The notes under the pieces were generated by a model that saw only the letters and a program-made list of their open reading frames with translations, had not been told where the DNA came from and ran no database searches. A stretch of DNA of 64,000 nucleotides. Origin: Pseudonocardia sp. EC080619-01 (GTDB lineage Bacteria; Actinomycetota; Actinomycetes; Mycobacteriales; Pseudonocardiaceae). A program made the translations under genes and the position numbers. Position 1 is the stretch's first letter. The number at the start of each line of letters is the position of its first letter. Shown piece by piece: positions 1 to 10,081 of this stretch. The DNA lies in contig NZ_CP012184.1 in assembly GCF_001420995.1 (NCBI RefSeq), positions 1,968,501-2,032,500 of the forward strand, read 5' to 3'.

Positions 1-671
<671 letters not shown>

Positions 672-718
672 GCGGCTCACGGTATTCCGCGTGCGTGCAC
701 GCCGATCGCCCGGCTGGC

Positions 719-1795
719 TCAGGGCGCGAGGTAGCGGCGCAGCACGGCCGCGCAGGCGGTGATCGCGTCCTCGGCGACGTGTTCCTCGCGGGTGTGCGCC
801 AGGTTCGGGTCACCGGGTCCGTAGTTGACGGCCGGGATGCCGAGGGCGGCGAACCGCGAGACGTCGGTCCAGCCGTACTTCGCGCGCGGCGTGGCGCCGC
901 TCGCGGTGACGAACTCGGCGGCGGCGGGCGCCGACAGCCCCGGCAGCGCCCCCGGCGAGAGATCGGTGACGGTCAGCGGGAACCCGTCGAACACCTCGCG
1001 GACGTGCTCCACGGCCTGGTCCGCCGAGCGGTCCGGCGCGAACCGGAAGTTGACGGTGACGACGCACTCGTCCGGGACGACGTTGCCGGCGACACCGCCG
1101 CCGATCCGCACCGCCTGCAGCCCCTCGCGGTAGAGGCAGCCGTCGATGTCGACGTCGCGGGCGTCGTAGGCGGCGAGCCGGGCGAGGATCTCGCCGGCGC
1201 GGTGGATCGCGTTGTCGCCCAGCCAGGACCGCGCGGAGTGCGCGCGCCGCCCCGAGGTGCGGAGCTCGACCCGCAACGTGCCCTGGCAGCCTGCCTCGAG
1301 CGCACCGTCGGTGGGCTCACCGAGGATCGCGAGATCGGCGTCGAGCCAGTCCCGGTGCTCGCGCTCGATCCGGCCCAGCCCGTTGCGCTCGGCCTCGATC
1401 TCCTCGCAGTCGTAGAACACGAAGGTCACGTCGTGCCGCGGATCCGGCAGTGTGGCCGCGAGGTGGGCGAACACGGCGTCGCCGGATTTCATGTCGGACG
1501 TGCCGCAGCCGTGCAGGATCCCGTCGGCCCGGTACGACGGCACGTTGTCGGCGATCGGCACCGTGTCGAGGTGCCCGGCCAGGAGGACACGGTGCGACCG
1601 GCCGAGGTTCGTGCGGGCGAGCACCGCGTCACCGGACCGCAGGACCTCCAGGTGCGGCGCCTGCGTCCGCAACGCACGCTCGAGCGCGTCGGCGAGCTCC
1701 TTCTCGTCCCCGGAGACGCTCGCGACGTCGACCAACGCTGCCGTGAGCGTTACCGGGTCGGAGGTCAGGTCCAGGGCGGGCAGCGTCCTCGTCAC
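719..1795 (-). CDS. dapE: succinyl-diaminopimelate desuccinylase DapE
   Basis: This predicted M20-family dinuclear zinc hydrolase removes succinate from N-succinyl-LL-diaminopimelate in the lysine and peptidoglycan precursor pathway. The 358-residue product shows GHLDT (H75, D77), GTSDMKSG (D101), the catalytic/zinc pair CEE (E131, E132) and a late AHTREEH histidine, all expected of DapE; the length fits the Gram-positive family. I chose the GTG at 1795, which gives [10 protein letters not shown] and a normal N-terminus. The frame stays open to 1921, but the added residues are Arg/Pro-rich and unlike the family. dapD is divergently placed 1.2 kb away and dapC lies 5 kb away. Confidence 0.93.
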   Translation of the reverse strand: MTRTLPALDLTSDPVTLTAALVDVASVSGDEKELADALERALRTQAPHLEVLRSGDAVLARTNLGRSHRVLLAGHLDTVPIADNVPSYRADGILHGCGTSDMKSGDAVFAHLAATLPDPRHDVTFVFYDCEEIEAERNGLGRIEREHRDWLDADLAILGEPTDGALEAGCQGTLRVELRTSGRRAHSARSWLGDNAIHRAGEILARLAAYDARDVDIDGCLYREGLQAVRIGGGVAGNVVPDECVVTVNFRFAPDRSADQAVEHVREVFDGFPLTVTDLSPGALPGLSAPAAAEFVTASGATPRAKYGWTDVSRFAALGIPAVNYGPGDPNLAHTREEHVAEDAITACAAVLRRYLAP

Positions 1796-1982
1796 CGTCG
1801 CGACGCTACCGACCGGCGCTGCAGGTTCCCGGGGCCGCCCGGCTCGGTCGCCACGCCCCGGGCCCGGTTCGCGGACGGACAGTGACCTCGCGCGGGCGGC
1901 GCCGTCGTGATCACGGGCCACGCGCCCGAGTCCGGCGGGTCGAGTCGAGGCGGGATCGGGCGGCGGGGGTGTCTACTCCCGG

Positions 1983-2067
1983 CTTTGCTCTGCACACCGT
2001 GGCGCGCGGGCACTCTCGACGTCCGATCACTCGCCGAGTTGCGCGCGCCTCGGTGTGCAGAGCAAAG
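1983..2067. repeat. TTTGCTCTGC-family repeat, inverted pair (copies 1 and 2)
   Basis: CTTTGCTCTGCACACCG at 1983-1999 is the exact reverse complement of 2051-2067, so the two arms could form a 17-bp stem around a 51-nt loop. Related copies lie at 8483-8499, 8528-8544, 20199-20215 and 20253-20270. This is the only pair of the three arranged head to head. Confidence 0.85.
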
Positions 2068-2087
2068 GGAGCAGTGCGCACCCCTCC

Positions 2088-2113
2088 CGAGCCCGCCCGA
2101 TCGGGCGGGCTCG
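2088..2113. terminator. perfect 26-bp GC palindrome, possible terminator
   Basis: Thirteen bases ending in GCCCGA at 2100 are followed at once by their reverse complement. A transcript would form a very stable hairpin with almost no loop and no U tract. It lies 21 bp past repeat copy 2 and about 175 bp before the XRE gene, so it may stop leftward or rightward read-through. It could equally be a protein-binding palindrome. Confidence 0.4.
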
Positions 2114-2288
2114 AGGCGCGCCGGCGTACCGGGACGGCACCGGGTAGGCCGCGGGCCGTGGCGCGGAGCGCCGACGCGACTGCCGCCGGAGGAGCGACGT
2201 CCGCCGCAACCATCCACAAGTCGTCCGGTTGTCCACAGGCCGGCGAACGACCGCTCCGGACGCCTCGCCGGCAGCCAGGCTCGATCAC

Positions 2289-2984
2289 ATGACAGACCAT
2301 GACCCGGTGCTCGCGGAGCCGCCGGCGGCGCCCGACGACGTGGCGGTCCCCGACGTCTCGGGCCTGGTCCGCGCGGTCCGCCGACGAGCCGACCTCTCCC
2401 AGCGGGAGCTCGCGGAGCGCACCGGGCTGGCCCGGTCGACGATCGGCCGGATCGAGAGCCGGTCGCTCGCGCCGAGCCTCGACACGCTCTCGGCGATCCT
2501 CGACGTCGCCGGCCTGCGGTTGGTCGCCGTCGACCAGGAGAACCGCCTCGTGCGGCCGATGGAGGACATCCCGGGCGATGTCCGCGACGGTGCGGGGCGC
2601 CGGTTCCCGTCGCACCTGGACACCGTCCTCGACCCCGTGGACGGCGAGTGGTGGGCCGACCGGTTCGGCCTGGCACGACCGCCGGAGACGTTCCGCCGGG
2701 ATCGTGCGATGCGCGACGTGATGCGCGCCCGCAGCGTGTGGGAGGTGCGGGTGGCGCTGTACCGGTGCGTCCCGGCTCCTCCGACCGTCGAGCGGTGGAT
2801 CCAGCTGCAGTCGCGGTGCGAGTCGTGCGGCCGGCTCCCCGCGCCCGTTCCCCCGCCGTTCGCGCCCCAGCGGGTCGCGCGTTACCTGCGGGCCGCTGCC
2901 CATCTGAGCGGTGCCGCCACGTCCGGGCACGACGTGGCCCGGCGCACCCACGGCGGCGCGCCACGGGCGTCGCCGGGACGGTAG
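2289..2984 (+). CDS. XRE-family helix-turn-helix regulator
   Basis: The 231-residue protein has an N-terminal Cro/C1-type helix-turn-helix: [20 protein letters not shown] and the following [13 protein letters not shown] cover about residues 37-72, typical of XRE DNA-binding domains. The remainder (about residues 80-231) is unrecognised; it contains a CESCGR cysteine pair that could bind metal. The ATG at 2289 places the domain close to the N-terminus; the frame is open upstream to 2229, but that adds only low-complexity residues. It sits 11 bp before dapD on the same strand, so it may be co-transcribed with dapD. Its target and ligand are unknown. Confidence 0.8.
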   Translation: MTDHDPVLAEPPAAPDDVAVPDVSGLVRAVRRRADLSQRELAERTGLARSTIGRIESRSLAPSLDTLSAILDVAGLRLVAVDQENRLVRPMEDIPGDVRDGAGRRFPSHLDTVLDPVDGEWWADRFGLARPPETFRRDRAMRDVMRARSVWEVRVALYRCVPAPPTVERWIQLQSRCESCGRLPAPVPPPFAPQRVARYLRAAAHLSGAATSGHDVARRTHGGAPRASPGR

Positions 2985-2995
2985 GTTCGGCGGCC

Positions 2996-3934
2996 GTGAG
3001 TACCGAGTACCGCCGCGAAGGCGCTTCCGGCACCGGCCTGGCCACGGTCACGACCGACGGCACCGTCCTCGACGTCTGGTACCCGGCGCCCGCGCTGGCC
3101 GGGACCGACGTGACCGACCCCGCCGACGACCTCGCCGCGCTCGTCGCGACCGACGAGCTGCGCGGGGTGCGCACCGAGGTCGTCCGCACCGAGATCGGCT
3201 CGCTGGCCGACGCCCCGGTCGACGCGGCCGACGCCTACCTCCGCCTGCACCTGCTCAGCCACCGGCTGGTCCGGCCGCACCAGGTCAGCCTGGAGGGCCA
3301 GTTCGGCCTGCTGGCCAACGTCGTGTGGACCAATCACGGCCCGTGCCCGGTCCCCGGCTTCGAGCTGACCCGCGCGAAGCTGCGGTCCCGCGGGCCCGTG
3401 ACGGTCACGCACGTCGACAAGTTCCCGCGGATGGTCGACTACGTGGTCCCGTCCGGCGTGCGGATCGGCGACGCCGACCGGGTCCGCCTGGGCGCGCACC
3501 TCGCCGAGGGCACGACCGTCATGCACGAGGGCTTCGTGAACTTCAACGCCGGCACGCTCGGTGCGTCGATGGTCGAGGGCCGCATCTCGGCCGGCGTCGT
3601 CGTCGACGACGGCTCCGACATCGGTGGCGGCGCGTCGATCATGGGCACACTGTCCGGGGGCGGCAAGGAGGTCATCTCGATCGGCCGCCGCTGCCTGCTC
3701 GGCGCCAACGCCGGGCTGGGGATCTCGCTGGGCGACGACTGCGTCGTCGAGGCGGGTCTCTACCTGACCGCGGGCACGAAGGTCGTCCTTCCCGACGGGG
3801 CGACGACCGCGGCACGCGAGCTCTCCGGGCAGGACGGGCTGCTGCTGCGCCGCAACTCCGTCTCCGGCGCGGTCGAGGCGCTCGCCCGCACCGGCGACGG
3901 CATCGCCCTCAACGCCGCACTGCACGCCAACTAG
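2996..3934 (+). CDS. dapD: tetrahydrodipicolinate N-succinyltransferase DapD
   Basis: DapD transfers succinyl from succinyl-CoA to tetrahydrodipicolinate, the acylation step of the succinylase branch of diaminopimelate synthesis. The 312-residue product matches the actinobacterial form: a mixed N-terminal domain, then a left-handed beta-helix of hexapeptide repeats (about residues 150-270, e.g. [28 protein letters not shown]). [14 protein letters not shown] is the conserved active-site stretch. The GTG at 2996 gives the usual short N-terminus; the frame runs further upstream into the XRE gene without support. dapE and dapC are nearby, so three steps of one pathway fall within 7 kb. Confidence 0.95.
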   Translation: MSTEYRREGASGTGLATVTTDGTVLDVWYPAPALAGTDVTDPADDLAALVATDELRGVRTEVVRTEIGSLADAPVDAADAYLRLHLLSHRLVRPHQVSLEGQFGLLANVVWTNHGPCPVPGFELTRAKLRSRGPVTVTHVDKFPRMVDYVVPSGVRIGDADRVRLGAHLAEGTTVMHEGFVNFNAGTLGASMVEGRISAGVVVDDGSDIGGGASIMGTLSGGGKEVISIGRRCLLGANAGLGISLGDDCVVEAGLYLTAGTKVVLPDGATTAARELSGQDGLLLRRNSVSGAVEALARTGDGIALNAALHAN

Positions 3935-3937
3935 GAC

Positions 3938-4913
3938 GTGAGCATGGACGGGGCCCCGCAGCCTCCCTCGAACCTGTACGGCGTCGCCGACCTGGGCGAA
4001 CGACTCACGGCCGGGCCCGGTGAGCCGGCCGTCGCCCACGTGCGGGCGCTGCTCGACAAGCGTCTGCGCGCGATGCTGCACCACGAACCCGGTGTCCGGG
4101 ACGGCTCCGACATCGAGGAGCTGCACCAGATGCGGGTCGCGGTCCGCCGGATGCGGGCCGCTCTCAAGGCGGCCCGCCCGCTCCTCGACCACACCTGGGC
4201 CGACGGTCTCCGGTCCGACCTCGGCCGCCTCGGACGGGCACTGGGCCCGGTCCGCGACCTCGACGTCATGATCGAACGCCTGCGCGGCGAGGTCGCGACG
4301 CTCCCGCCCGCCGAGCAGGACGCCGGGGACCGTCTCGTCGGTGTGCTCGAGGCCGAACGGATCGCGGCACGGGCGGAGATGCTCGACGAGCTCGACTCCG
4401 ACCGGCACACCGCGCTGCGGCGACACCTGGTCGAGGCGGTCTCGGAACCGCTGCCGGAGCCGCCCGACGAGGTCGCCCGCCCGGCCCTGATCGACCTGGT
4501 GCGCGCCGAGACCCGCAAGCTCACCAAGGCGGTGCGGCGGGCCGGCGAGAACCCGCCGGACATGACCCTGCACGACCTGCGGATCCGCACCAAGCGGCTC
4601 CGCTACACCGGCGAGCTCGTCGAACCGGCGATGCGCGACGACGACGGCGACCGCACCAAGGACGCCAAGCACGTCAAGAAGATGCTCAAGGCCGCCGAGG
4701 GGCTCCAGGAGGTGCTCGGTGACCACCAGGACGCCCTGCGTCGCCGAGCACCGCATCCGGGCCCTGCTGGACGAGCTGGGCAACTCCCCCGACGCGCACG
4801 AGGTCTTCGTCGGAGGGCGCCTCGTCGAGCGGGAACGTGCCCGGGCCGAGGACCTCCGCACCCGGTGGTGGGACGCCTGGCTGGAGCTGTCCGAACGCGC
4901 CGAGAAGCTCTGA
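3938..4913 (+). pseudogene. CHAD domain protein, split by a +1 frameshift
   Basis: Frame 1 from the GTG at 3938 (or ATG at 3944) encodes a CHAD (conserved histidine alpha-helical) domain: HQMRVAVRRMRAALK near residue 65, VRDLDVMIERLRGE near 107, LHDLRIRTKRLRYTGE near 212 and LGDHQDA near 265. After LGDHQDA the frame turns Arg/Pro-rich, while the next frame continues the expected domain (CVAEHRIRALLDELG... to a stop at 4913). One extra C in the CCCTGCG context at about 4735 would explain it. CHAD domains bind inorganic polyphosphate. The gene starts 3 bp after the dapD stop, so the two are probably co-transcribed. Either a base-call error or a real frameshift is possible. Confidence 0.82.
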
Positions 4914-4917
4914 CCGG

Positions 4918-6147
4918 CTACTCCCGGCGGTCGCCGATCCGCCAGACGGCGGCCGCCTGGAGACCGGCAGCGGCGACGAGCAGGACGATCGCCGGCGGGA
5001 ACCCGCCGAGATCGATCAGCAGCCCCATCACCAGTGGCCCGATCCCGGCCGCGAAGTAGCCGATCCCGAGCCCGAACCCGCTGACGGCCGCGCTGCGCGC
5101 CGGCGTCGGCGTCCGCCAGGCGATGACGGTGAGGCCGAGCGGGAACCCGGCCCCGACCCCGATGCCGATCAGCGACGCCCAGAGCCACGGCAGCGGCGTC
5201 CCCGGGGCGGGTAGGAACAACGCCCCCAGAGTCCCGGCGAGGCTGCTCAGGACCGTCAGTGACGCCCACAGCTGCCACCTCCGCTGCCGTTCCGCGGCCG
5301 CCGGGAACAACAGCGCAGCCGGGATCTGCGCGATGCTCCAGACCGCCAGCAGCAGACCCGCCGCCTGCGGGGACCACCCCTGCTGCTCGTAGAACGGCGA
5401 CAGCCAGGTCAGCCAGCCGTAGAAGATCGTCGACGACCCGGCGAGGTAGCAGGCGATCCGGCGGGCGAACGGATCGCGCCACGTCCGGAGTTCGTCCCGG
5501 ACGGTGGTGTCCCCGGCGTCGTCGCCGACCGTGTTCCCGGCCGCCACCGGGGCGGCCCGCCCCATCCGCGACGCGACCGGGATCCACACCGCGACGGCCA
5601 GGACGGCGGGCACCGCCCAGACCGCGAGGGAGAACGACCAACCGCCCAGCGCGACGGCGAGCGGCACCGCGACCGCCGACGCGATCGTCGCACCGATCAT
5701 CATCGAGACGACGTAGGCGCCGGTCACCGCCCCGGCCCGTTCGGCGAGGTGCTCCTTGACCACACCCGTCAGCAGGACGCCCGCCACGCCGATCCCCAGG
5801 CCGACCAGCACGCTCCCGCCGATGAGCGCCGGGAGCGCGGCGACGGCACGCAGGAGGCTGCCCAGACCGATCGTGGCGACCGCGACACCGAGGAGCCGCT
5901 CCCGGCCGACCCGGGCCGCGACCGCGGCGGCCCCGAATGACCCGGCCGACATCATCAGCACGGCGCCCGCCTGGACCAGTCCGGCGCCGCCCGCCCCGAT
6001 CCCGAGGTCGGCGCGGGCCGTCTCCAGCAGCGGCGGGTACCCGGCCAGACCGGCACGCAGGTTGACCGCGAGGGCCAGCACCCCGGCGAGGACGAGCCCC
6101 GGCCGCACGGCCCGGTGCACGGGCGGCGTACCCGCTGACGACGACAT
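4918..6147 (-). CDS. MFS transporter, CynX/NimT-like
   Basis: A 409-residue integral membrane protein with about 12 hydrophobic segments. The NLRAGLAGYPPLLETARADLG stretch after TM1 resembles the CynX/NimT branch of the major facilitator superfamily (cyanate and 2-nitroimidazole transport), usually drug or anion exporters. A polar loop near residues 195-225 separates the two six-helix halves. The ATG at 6147 is chosen because GGGAGCTG lies six bases upstream; the open frame extends to 6393 without a membrane-protein composition. The substrate is unknown. The gene converges with the CHAD gene, with only 4 bp between the stops. Confidence 0.82.
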   Translation of the reverse strand: MSSSAGTPPVHRAVRPGLVLAGVLALAVNLRAGLAGYPPLLETARADLGIGAGGAGLVQAGAVLMMSAGSFGAAAVAARVGRERLLGVAVATIGLGSLLRAVAALPALIGGSVLVGLGIGVAGVLLTGVVKEHLAERAGAVTGAYVVSMMIGATIASAVAVPLAVALGGWSFSLAVWAVPAVLAVAVWIPVASRMGRAAPVAAGNTVGDDAGDTTVRDELRTWRDPFARRIACYLAGSSTIFYGWLTWLSPFYEQQGWSPQAAGLLLAVWSIAQIPAALLFPAAAERQRRWQLWASLTVLSSLAGTLGALFLPAPGTPLPWLWASLIGIGVGAGFPLGLTVIAWRTPTPARSAAVSGFGLGIGYFAAGIGPLVMGLLIDLGGFPPAIVLLVAAAGLQAAAVWRIGDRRE

Positions 6148-6239
6148 CGGCGCAGCTCCCTTGTCCGGCGAAACGATCAGGCCGTGTACCGGGCCCGTCC
6201 TCGCCGCACAGCGCGGAGCAGGAGCCCGGCGCGCGGTGC

Positions 6240-7343
6240 TCAGGTACCGCCGAGGCGCTCCACCGCGGCGTCGATGCGCTCGTCCGGTGCGGTCAGCCCG
6301 ACGCGGACGTGCCGGGAGCCGGCCGGGCCGTAGAACTCGCCGGGCGCGACGAGGATGCCGAGATCGGCGAGGCGGTCGACGGTGGCTCTGCACTGCTCAC
6401 CCATGGTGGCCCACAGGTAGAGCCCGGCCTGCGAGTGCTCGATCTCGAGCCCCGCCTTCTCCAGCCCGGCACGCAGGCGGGTACGACGGTCGTCGTAGCG
6501 CGCGGCCTGCTCGGTGACGTGGGCGTCGTCCGAGACGGCCGCCTCGAGCGCGGCCTGCACCGGCCGCGGGACGATCATGCCGGCGTGCTTGCGCACCTCC
6601 AGCAGACCCGAGACCAGGGCCGGGTCACCGGCGACGAACCCGGCGCGGTACCCGGCCAGGTTCGACACCTTGGACAGCGAGTGCACGGCGAGCAGGCCGG
6701 TGACGTCGCCGTCGCAGACGTCGGGGTGCAGCACCGAGCGCGGCGCCGGGTCGGCCTCGCCGGGGAGCCCCAGGTAGCACTCGTCGGACGCGACGACCGC
6801 GCCCCGTTCCCGGGCCCACGCGACGACCTTCCGCAGGTGCTCGACCGGAAGGACCCGCCCGGTGGGATTCGACGGCGAGTTCAGCCAGACCAGCCGGACG
6901 CGGGCCGGACCGGCCGCGGTCAGGCCGTCGGACCGGACGTGGTCGGCCCCGGCCAGCCGGGCACCCACCTCGTAGGTCGGGTAGGCCAGCTCCGGGATGA
7001 CGACCGTGTCGCCGCCGGCGAGCCCGAGCAACGTCGGCAGCCAGGCGACCATCTCCTTGGAGCCGATCGTCGGCAGCACCGCCGCCGGGTCGACACCGAC
7101 CACACCGAAGCGCCGCTGCAGCGAGGCGACGATCGCCTCCCGCAGCGGCGCGGGGCCGTGCGTCGTCGGGTAGCCGGGTTCCCCGGCGGCGGGCCCGGAG
7201 AGCGCGTCGCGGACGACCGCGGGGACCGGGTCGACCGGCGTGCCGACCGAGAGGTCGACGATGCCGCCCGGGTGCGCCGCCGCCCGCTCACGCGCCGGGA
7301 CCAGCGAGTCCCAGGGGAAGTCGGGAAGGTCCAGCCGGCTCAC
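6240..7343 (-). CDS. dapC: N-succinyldiaminopimelate aminotransferase DapC
   Basis: A 367-residue fold-type I PLP aminotransferase. SPSNPTG (residues 156-162), SDECY (D187) and [14 protein letters not shown] with the Schiff-base lysine K225 are visible. The sequence style and the linkage to an FdxC-type ferredoxin match the actinobacterial succinyldiaminopimelate transaminase group (TIGR03539), which converts N-succinyl-2-amino-6-ketopimelate to N-succinyl-LL-diaminopimelate using glutamate. The GTG start at 7343 overlaps the fdxA stop by 4 bp (GTGA), indicating translational coupling. With dapD and dapE close by, the role in lysine synthesis is well supported by context. Confidence 0.9.
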   Translation of the reverse strand: MSRLDLPDFPWDSLVPARERAAAHPGGIVDLSVGTPVDPVPAVVRDALSGPAAGEPGYPTTHGPAPLREAIVASLQRRFGVVGVDPAAVLPTIGSKEMVAWLPTLLGLAGGDTVVIPELAYPTYEVGARLAGADHVRSDGLTAAGPARVRLVWLNSPSNPTGRVLPVEHLRKVVAWARERGAVVASDECYLGLPGEADPAPRSVLHPDVCDGDVTGLLAVHSLSKVSNLAGYRAGFVAGDPALVSGLLEVRKHAGMIVPRPVQAALEAAVSDDAHVTEQAARYDDRRTRLRAGLEKAGLEIEHSQAGLYLWATMGEQCRATVDRLADLGILVAPGEFYGPAGSRHVRVGLTAPDERIDAAVERLGGT

Positions 7344-7666
7344 TCGTCGTGTTCCTGCGGGGGCAGGCTCTTGGCCGGCTCCACGTCCATGTCGACCTTC
7401 CCGACCTTGGACGCACCGCCCGGCGAACCGAGCTCGTCGAAGAAGTCGACGTTGGCCTTGGTGTAGGCGGCCCACTGGTCCGGGACGTCGTCCTCGTAGT
7501 AGATCGCCTCGACGGGGCAGACCGGCTCACACGCACCGCAGTCGACGCACTCGTCGGGGTGGATGTAGAGCATCCGGCCGCCCTCGTAGATGCAGTCCAC
7601 CGGGCATTCCTCGATGCACGCCTTGTCGAGCAGGTCGACGCAGGGCTCGGCGATCACGTAGGTCAC
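7340..7666 (-). CDS. fdxA: seven-iron ferredoxin (FdxA/FdxC type)
   Basis: The 108-residue protein has cysteines at 9, 17, 21, 25 and 40, 43, 46, 50 in the spacing of 7Fe ferredoxins that carry one [3Fe-4S] and one [4Fe-4S] cluster: C-x7-C-x3-CP then C-x2-C-x2-C-x3-CP. The acidic C-terminal tail is usual for the actinobacterial FdxA/FdxC group. It is a cytosolic electron carrier; partners often include P450s or ferredoxin reductases, none of which lie here. The GTG at 7666 gives the standard N-terminus (VTYVIAEPC). It is transcribed ahead of dapC with a 4-bp overlap. Confidence 0.95.
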   Translation of the reverse strand: MTYVIAEPCVDLLDKACIEECPVDCIYEGGRMLYIHPDECVDCGACEPVCPVEAIYYEDDVPDQWAAYTKANVDFFDELGSPGGASKVGKVDMDVEPAKSLPPQEHDE

Positions 7667-7793
7667 TTCGGTGGTCCTCCACTCGGGCCGCGGGCCCCCG
7701 TAGATCATGTGGTGGTGGGGTGCCCGGTCAAACTGGGACTCCCGCAGGTTAACCCGCGACCCCGGCAGGGGCAGGAGTGAGGTGGTCGGCGAC

Positions 7794-8864
7794 ATGCTGG
7801 ACGAGTTGCACGGACGCCGGGTCAGCCTGCGGCACCGCATCGCACCGGGGGGCGCAGCGGGCCCCGGCCTGACCGACGCCGTGGGCGACCTCACCCCCGA
7901 CGGGCCGGACGGTGTGGTCGTGCACACTCGTTCGGGACCGGTCCGGGTGGCGCGCGACGCCGTCGTCGCCGTGCGGGAGGTGCCACCCGCGCCGGCCCGG
8001 AGGGCGTCCCGGGCGGCCGTCGCCCGGCTCGAACGGCTCCGCTCCGCGGCCTGGCCCGCCCCGGTGCAGGTGGAGCAGGGCGGATGGCTCCTGCGGGCCG
8101 CAGGCGGCTACACCAAGCGCGCCAACTCGACGCTCGTGCTCGGTGACCCCGGTGTGCCGCTCGTGACCGCGCTGGACGGGACGACGACGTTCGCCGCCGC
8201 CCACGGCATCGCCCCGCTGATCCAGGCCCCGGTCGGTTCGCCGTGGTCGAACCGCGTCCGGGAGGCCGGTTGGCAGGTCCTCGACGACCCGGGCGACTGC
8301 CTGGTGCTGGTGGCCGCGGTCGACGACCTCGTCCCCGCCGACGAACCCGTACCCGACCTGGCGCCCACCCCGCAGGACGGCTGGTGGTCGGTCGTCGACG
8401 AGCCCGTCCCCGAGCCCGGGACGCCGGCGTGGTCGGTCGTCGTCGCCGGCCGGACCGGCGGCCTCGGTGGGGTGGCGCGCCCGGGTGCGCAGAGCAAAGG
8501 CGGGGCCGCGGAGGGCCCGGCGCGTCACGGTGTGCAGAGCAAAGGAGCGGAGACAGACCACCCCCACCTCGGCTTCGGCATGATCGTCTCCCAGCGGGAC
8601 GAGCCCGTCGGGGTCGTCCGGGCCGCGGTCGTCGAGGACCACGTCTACGTCTCCCGGCTGCACGTCCGCCCCGAGCACCGCCGCCGCGGCCTGGCCGGCG
8701 ATCTCATGCGCAGTGCGCTCGCCTGGGCCCGCGCGCACGGCGCCCGGCACGCGATGCTCGACGTCACCGCCGACAACGACGCCGCCCGCGGGCTCTACGC
8801 CCGCGACGGATGGACCGAGCACCACCGCTACCACTATCTGGCTCCGGCGCCCGCCCGCAGTTGA
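7794..8864 (+). CDS. GNAT-family N-acetyltransferase with an in-frame repeat insertion
   Basis: The 356-residue protein ends in a GNAT domain (about residues 255-350): [20 protein letters not shown], then [18 protein letters not shown], the acetyl-CoA-binding R/Q-x-x-G-x-G/A motif, then [18 protein letters not shown]. The N-terminal 230 residues resemble the long GNAT proteins that begin with a beta-rich SH3-like part. Between the halves, residues about 225-255 contain PGAQSKGG and HGVQSKGA, encoded by two copies of the TTTGCTCTGC repeat (8483-8499 and 8528-8544, 45 bp apart). ATG 7794 was used; GTG codons a few triplets upstream are possible. Substrate unknown. Confidence 0.8.
   Translation: MLDELHGRRVSLRHRIAPGGAAGPGLTDAVGDLTPDGPDGVVVHTRSGPVRVARDAVVAVREVPPAPARRASRAAVARLERLRSAAWPAPVQVEQGGWLLRAAGGYTKRANSTLVLGDPGVPLVTALDGTTTFAAAHGIAPLIQAPVGSPWSNRVREAGWQVLDDPGDCLVLVAAVDDLVPADEPVPDLAPTPQDGWWSVVDEPVPEPGTPAWSVVVAGRTGGLGGVARPGAQSKGGAAEGPARHGVQSKGAETDHPHLGFGMIVSQRDEPVGVVRAAVVEDHVYVSRLHVRPEHRRRGLAGDLMRSALAWARAHGARHAMLDVTADNDAARGLYARDGWTEHHRYHYLAPAPARS
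8483..8544 (+). repeat. TTTGCTCTGC-family repeat, direct pair inside a gene (copies 3 and 4)
   Basis: GGGTGCGCAGAGCAAAG at 8483-8499 and CGGTGTGCAGAGCAAAG at 8528-8544 are direct copies 45 bp (15 codons) apart, translated in frame as QSKG-containing segments of the GNAT protein. They fall in the linker ahead of the GNAT domain and leave the frame intact. Copy 4 is identical to copy 2 at 2051-2067. Confidence 0.88.
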
Positions 8865-8881
8865 TCCCGTGCGCCGGCCTC

Positions 8882-9691
8882 TCAGCCGCGGGCAGTGAGC
8901 CCGCGGCGCTCCAGCCACGTGTGGCCGTGCCGGGCGGCACGCTTGAGCCCCGACCACTCGCCGAGGTACTTCCCGACCACGCCGACGACCGGCAGCAGGC
9001 CGATCCACTGGTGGTAGAAGCGCCCGTTGGGCCGCTTGTCGAGCTCGTCCTCGACCGACCACAGCGCCCGGCCGAGCCGCCACACGGCGGCCCCGACCCG
9101 CTTCAGCGTCGCCCGGGTCCCGGAGCCCGCAAGATCGCCGGTGAGCTCCGAGGCCCGCGCGTCGACCGCCGCGTCCTCCTCGGCCGTGAGGGCCCGGTGG
9201 TCCAGCGTGAGCTCGCGCCGGAACAGCACCGACGCCAGCAGCTCCACGAGCCGGTCCTCGTCGCGGACGCCGTGCTCGCCCGCGATCGCCACGAGCAGCA
9301 GCCCCTCCCCCGCGGCACCGACGGCGTCGGAGACCGGCAGCGTCCGGGCGAGCGCGCCGCCCAGTCCCGGGATCGCCGCGATCAGGGTCGTGAACCGGCC
9401 GACCCGGTAGACCCACCAGTGCGCGCGGGCCTCGACGCCCATCCGCGCCCAGGCCGCCGTGCCCGGCACCTGGACCGACGCGAGCGTGTCGAGGATCTTG
9501 TCGGCGAGCGAGCGCTCCTCGGGGGTCGGCCCGTCGGCGGAACCGTCCGGGGCCGGGCGGCCCGCGCCCGGCGCCACCCGCGCCCGCAGCCCGAACGGGT
9601 CGGACTCGCGCAGCCCGTCGAGGACGGGCCGGGTGGCCCGGACGAACGGCCGCAGCACCGTGACGAGGTAGTCGTCGGGCATCTCGGGCAT
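8882..9691 (-). CDS. conserved hypothetical protein (unrecognised)
   Basis: A 269-residue product whose family I do not recognise. It has a mixed N-terminus with a proline/glycine-rich linker near residues 40-58, two short hydrophobic segments (LIAAIPGLGGALARTLPVS near 103-121; LLLVAIAGEHG near 131-141) and a third, IGLLPVVGVVGKYLG, near 230-244. The hydrophobic parts suggest membrane association rather than a polytopic protein. The start is the ATG at 9691. Its stop lies 17 bp past the GNAT stop (convergent), and the next gene upstream ends 4 bp away, so it probably belongs to the leftward mshB transcript. Confidence 0.65.
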   Translation of the reverse strand: MPEMPDDYLVTVLRPFVRATRPVLDGLRESDPFGLRARVAPGAGRPAPDGSADGPTPEERSLADKILDTLASVQVPGTAAWARMGVEARAHWWVYRVGRFTTLIAAIPGLGGALARTLPVSDAVGAAGEGLLLVAIAGEHGVRDEDRLVELLASVLFRRELTLDHRALTAEEDAAVDARASELTGDLAGSGTRATLKRVGAAVWRLGRALWSVEDELDKRPNGRFYHQWIGLLPVVGVVGKYLGEWSGLKRAARHGHTWLERRGLTARG

Positions 9692-9694
9692 CGT

Positions 9695-10081
9695 CTACAG
9701 CACCCTCGGTCCGGAATCGGCCACGAGGCCCTCGACGGCCCGCCGGAACGCGACCACACCGGCGGCGGCGCCCGCGACCAGCAACAGGAGCGACTGCCAC
9801 GTCGCCGGCAGCAGCAGGTCGCCGCCGGGCCCGAACATCCCCAGCACCAACACCGACGCGAACCACAGCAGCACCGGCGCGGCGGCGGCGGCCGTCGTCG
9901 GGGAGATCTCGGTGACGGTGGTGTGGACGAGCCACGGCAGCGACACCAGGACGACCACCGTGCCCACCGGCACCGGGACCGGCCCGATGTAGAGCATCTG
10001 GAACATCAGCTCGAAGGCCGCCAGCAGTACCGAGATCACCACCAGCAGCGCCGCGAACGGCAGCCGGGTCGGGTCGCTCAC
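9695..10081 (-). CDS. small four-helix membrane protein downstream of mshB
   Basis: A 128-residue protein that is almost entirely hydrophobic, with four predicted transmembrane segments (FAALLVVISVLLAAFELMF; VGTVVVLVSLPWLVHTTV; APVLLWFASVLVLGMFG; SLLLLVAGAAAGVVAF). The GTG at 10081 overlaps the mshB stop by 4 bp, implying translational coupling. A small conserved membrane protein in this position also follows mshB in mycobacteria (Rv1170-Rv1171). No biochemical role is known to me; a link to mycothiol metabolism is only positional. Confidence 0.75.
   Translation of the reverse strand: MSDPTRLPFAALLVVISVLLAAFELMFQMLYIGPVPVPVGTVVVLVSLPWLVHTTVTEISPTTAAAAAPVLLWFASVLVLGMFGPGGDLLLPATWQSLLLLVAGAAAGVVAFRRAVEGLVADSGPRVL

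Larger units (their letters stand above)
1796..2288. other. 493-bp intergenic region with two inverted repeats
   Basis: No credible gene was found between dapE and the XRE regulator. The region holds a perfect 17-bp inverted repeat (arms 1983-1999 and 2051-2067) belonging to the TTTGCTCTGC dispersed repeat family, a perfect 26-bp palindrome at 2088-2113 centred on GATC, and a TTGTCCACA sequence at 2229-2237 that matches the actinobacterial DnaA-box consensus. Overlapping frames here are Arg/Pro-rich shadows. Confidence 0.7.

Noticed and set aside
2211..2237. Replication origin
   Set aside because: Only a single TTGTCCACA match is present and no dnaA, dnaN or gyr genes are near.
2882..5641. 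919-codon reverse frame opposite dapD and the CHAD gene
   Set aside because: It shows no domain and overlaps dapD, whose identity is certain.
7743..7757. Iron box between fdxA and the GNAT gene (AGGTTAACC)
   Set aside because: Only a half-site resembles the DtxR/IdeR consensus; the second half does not match.
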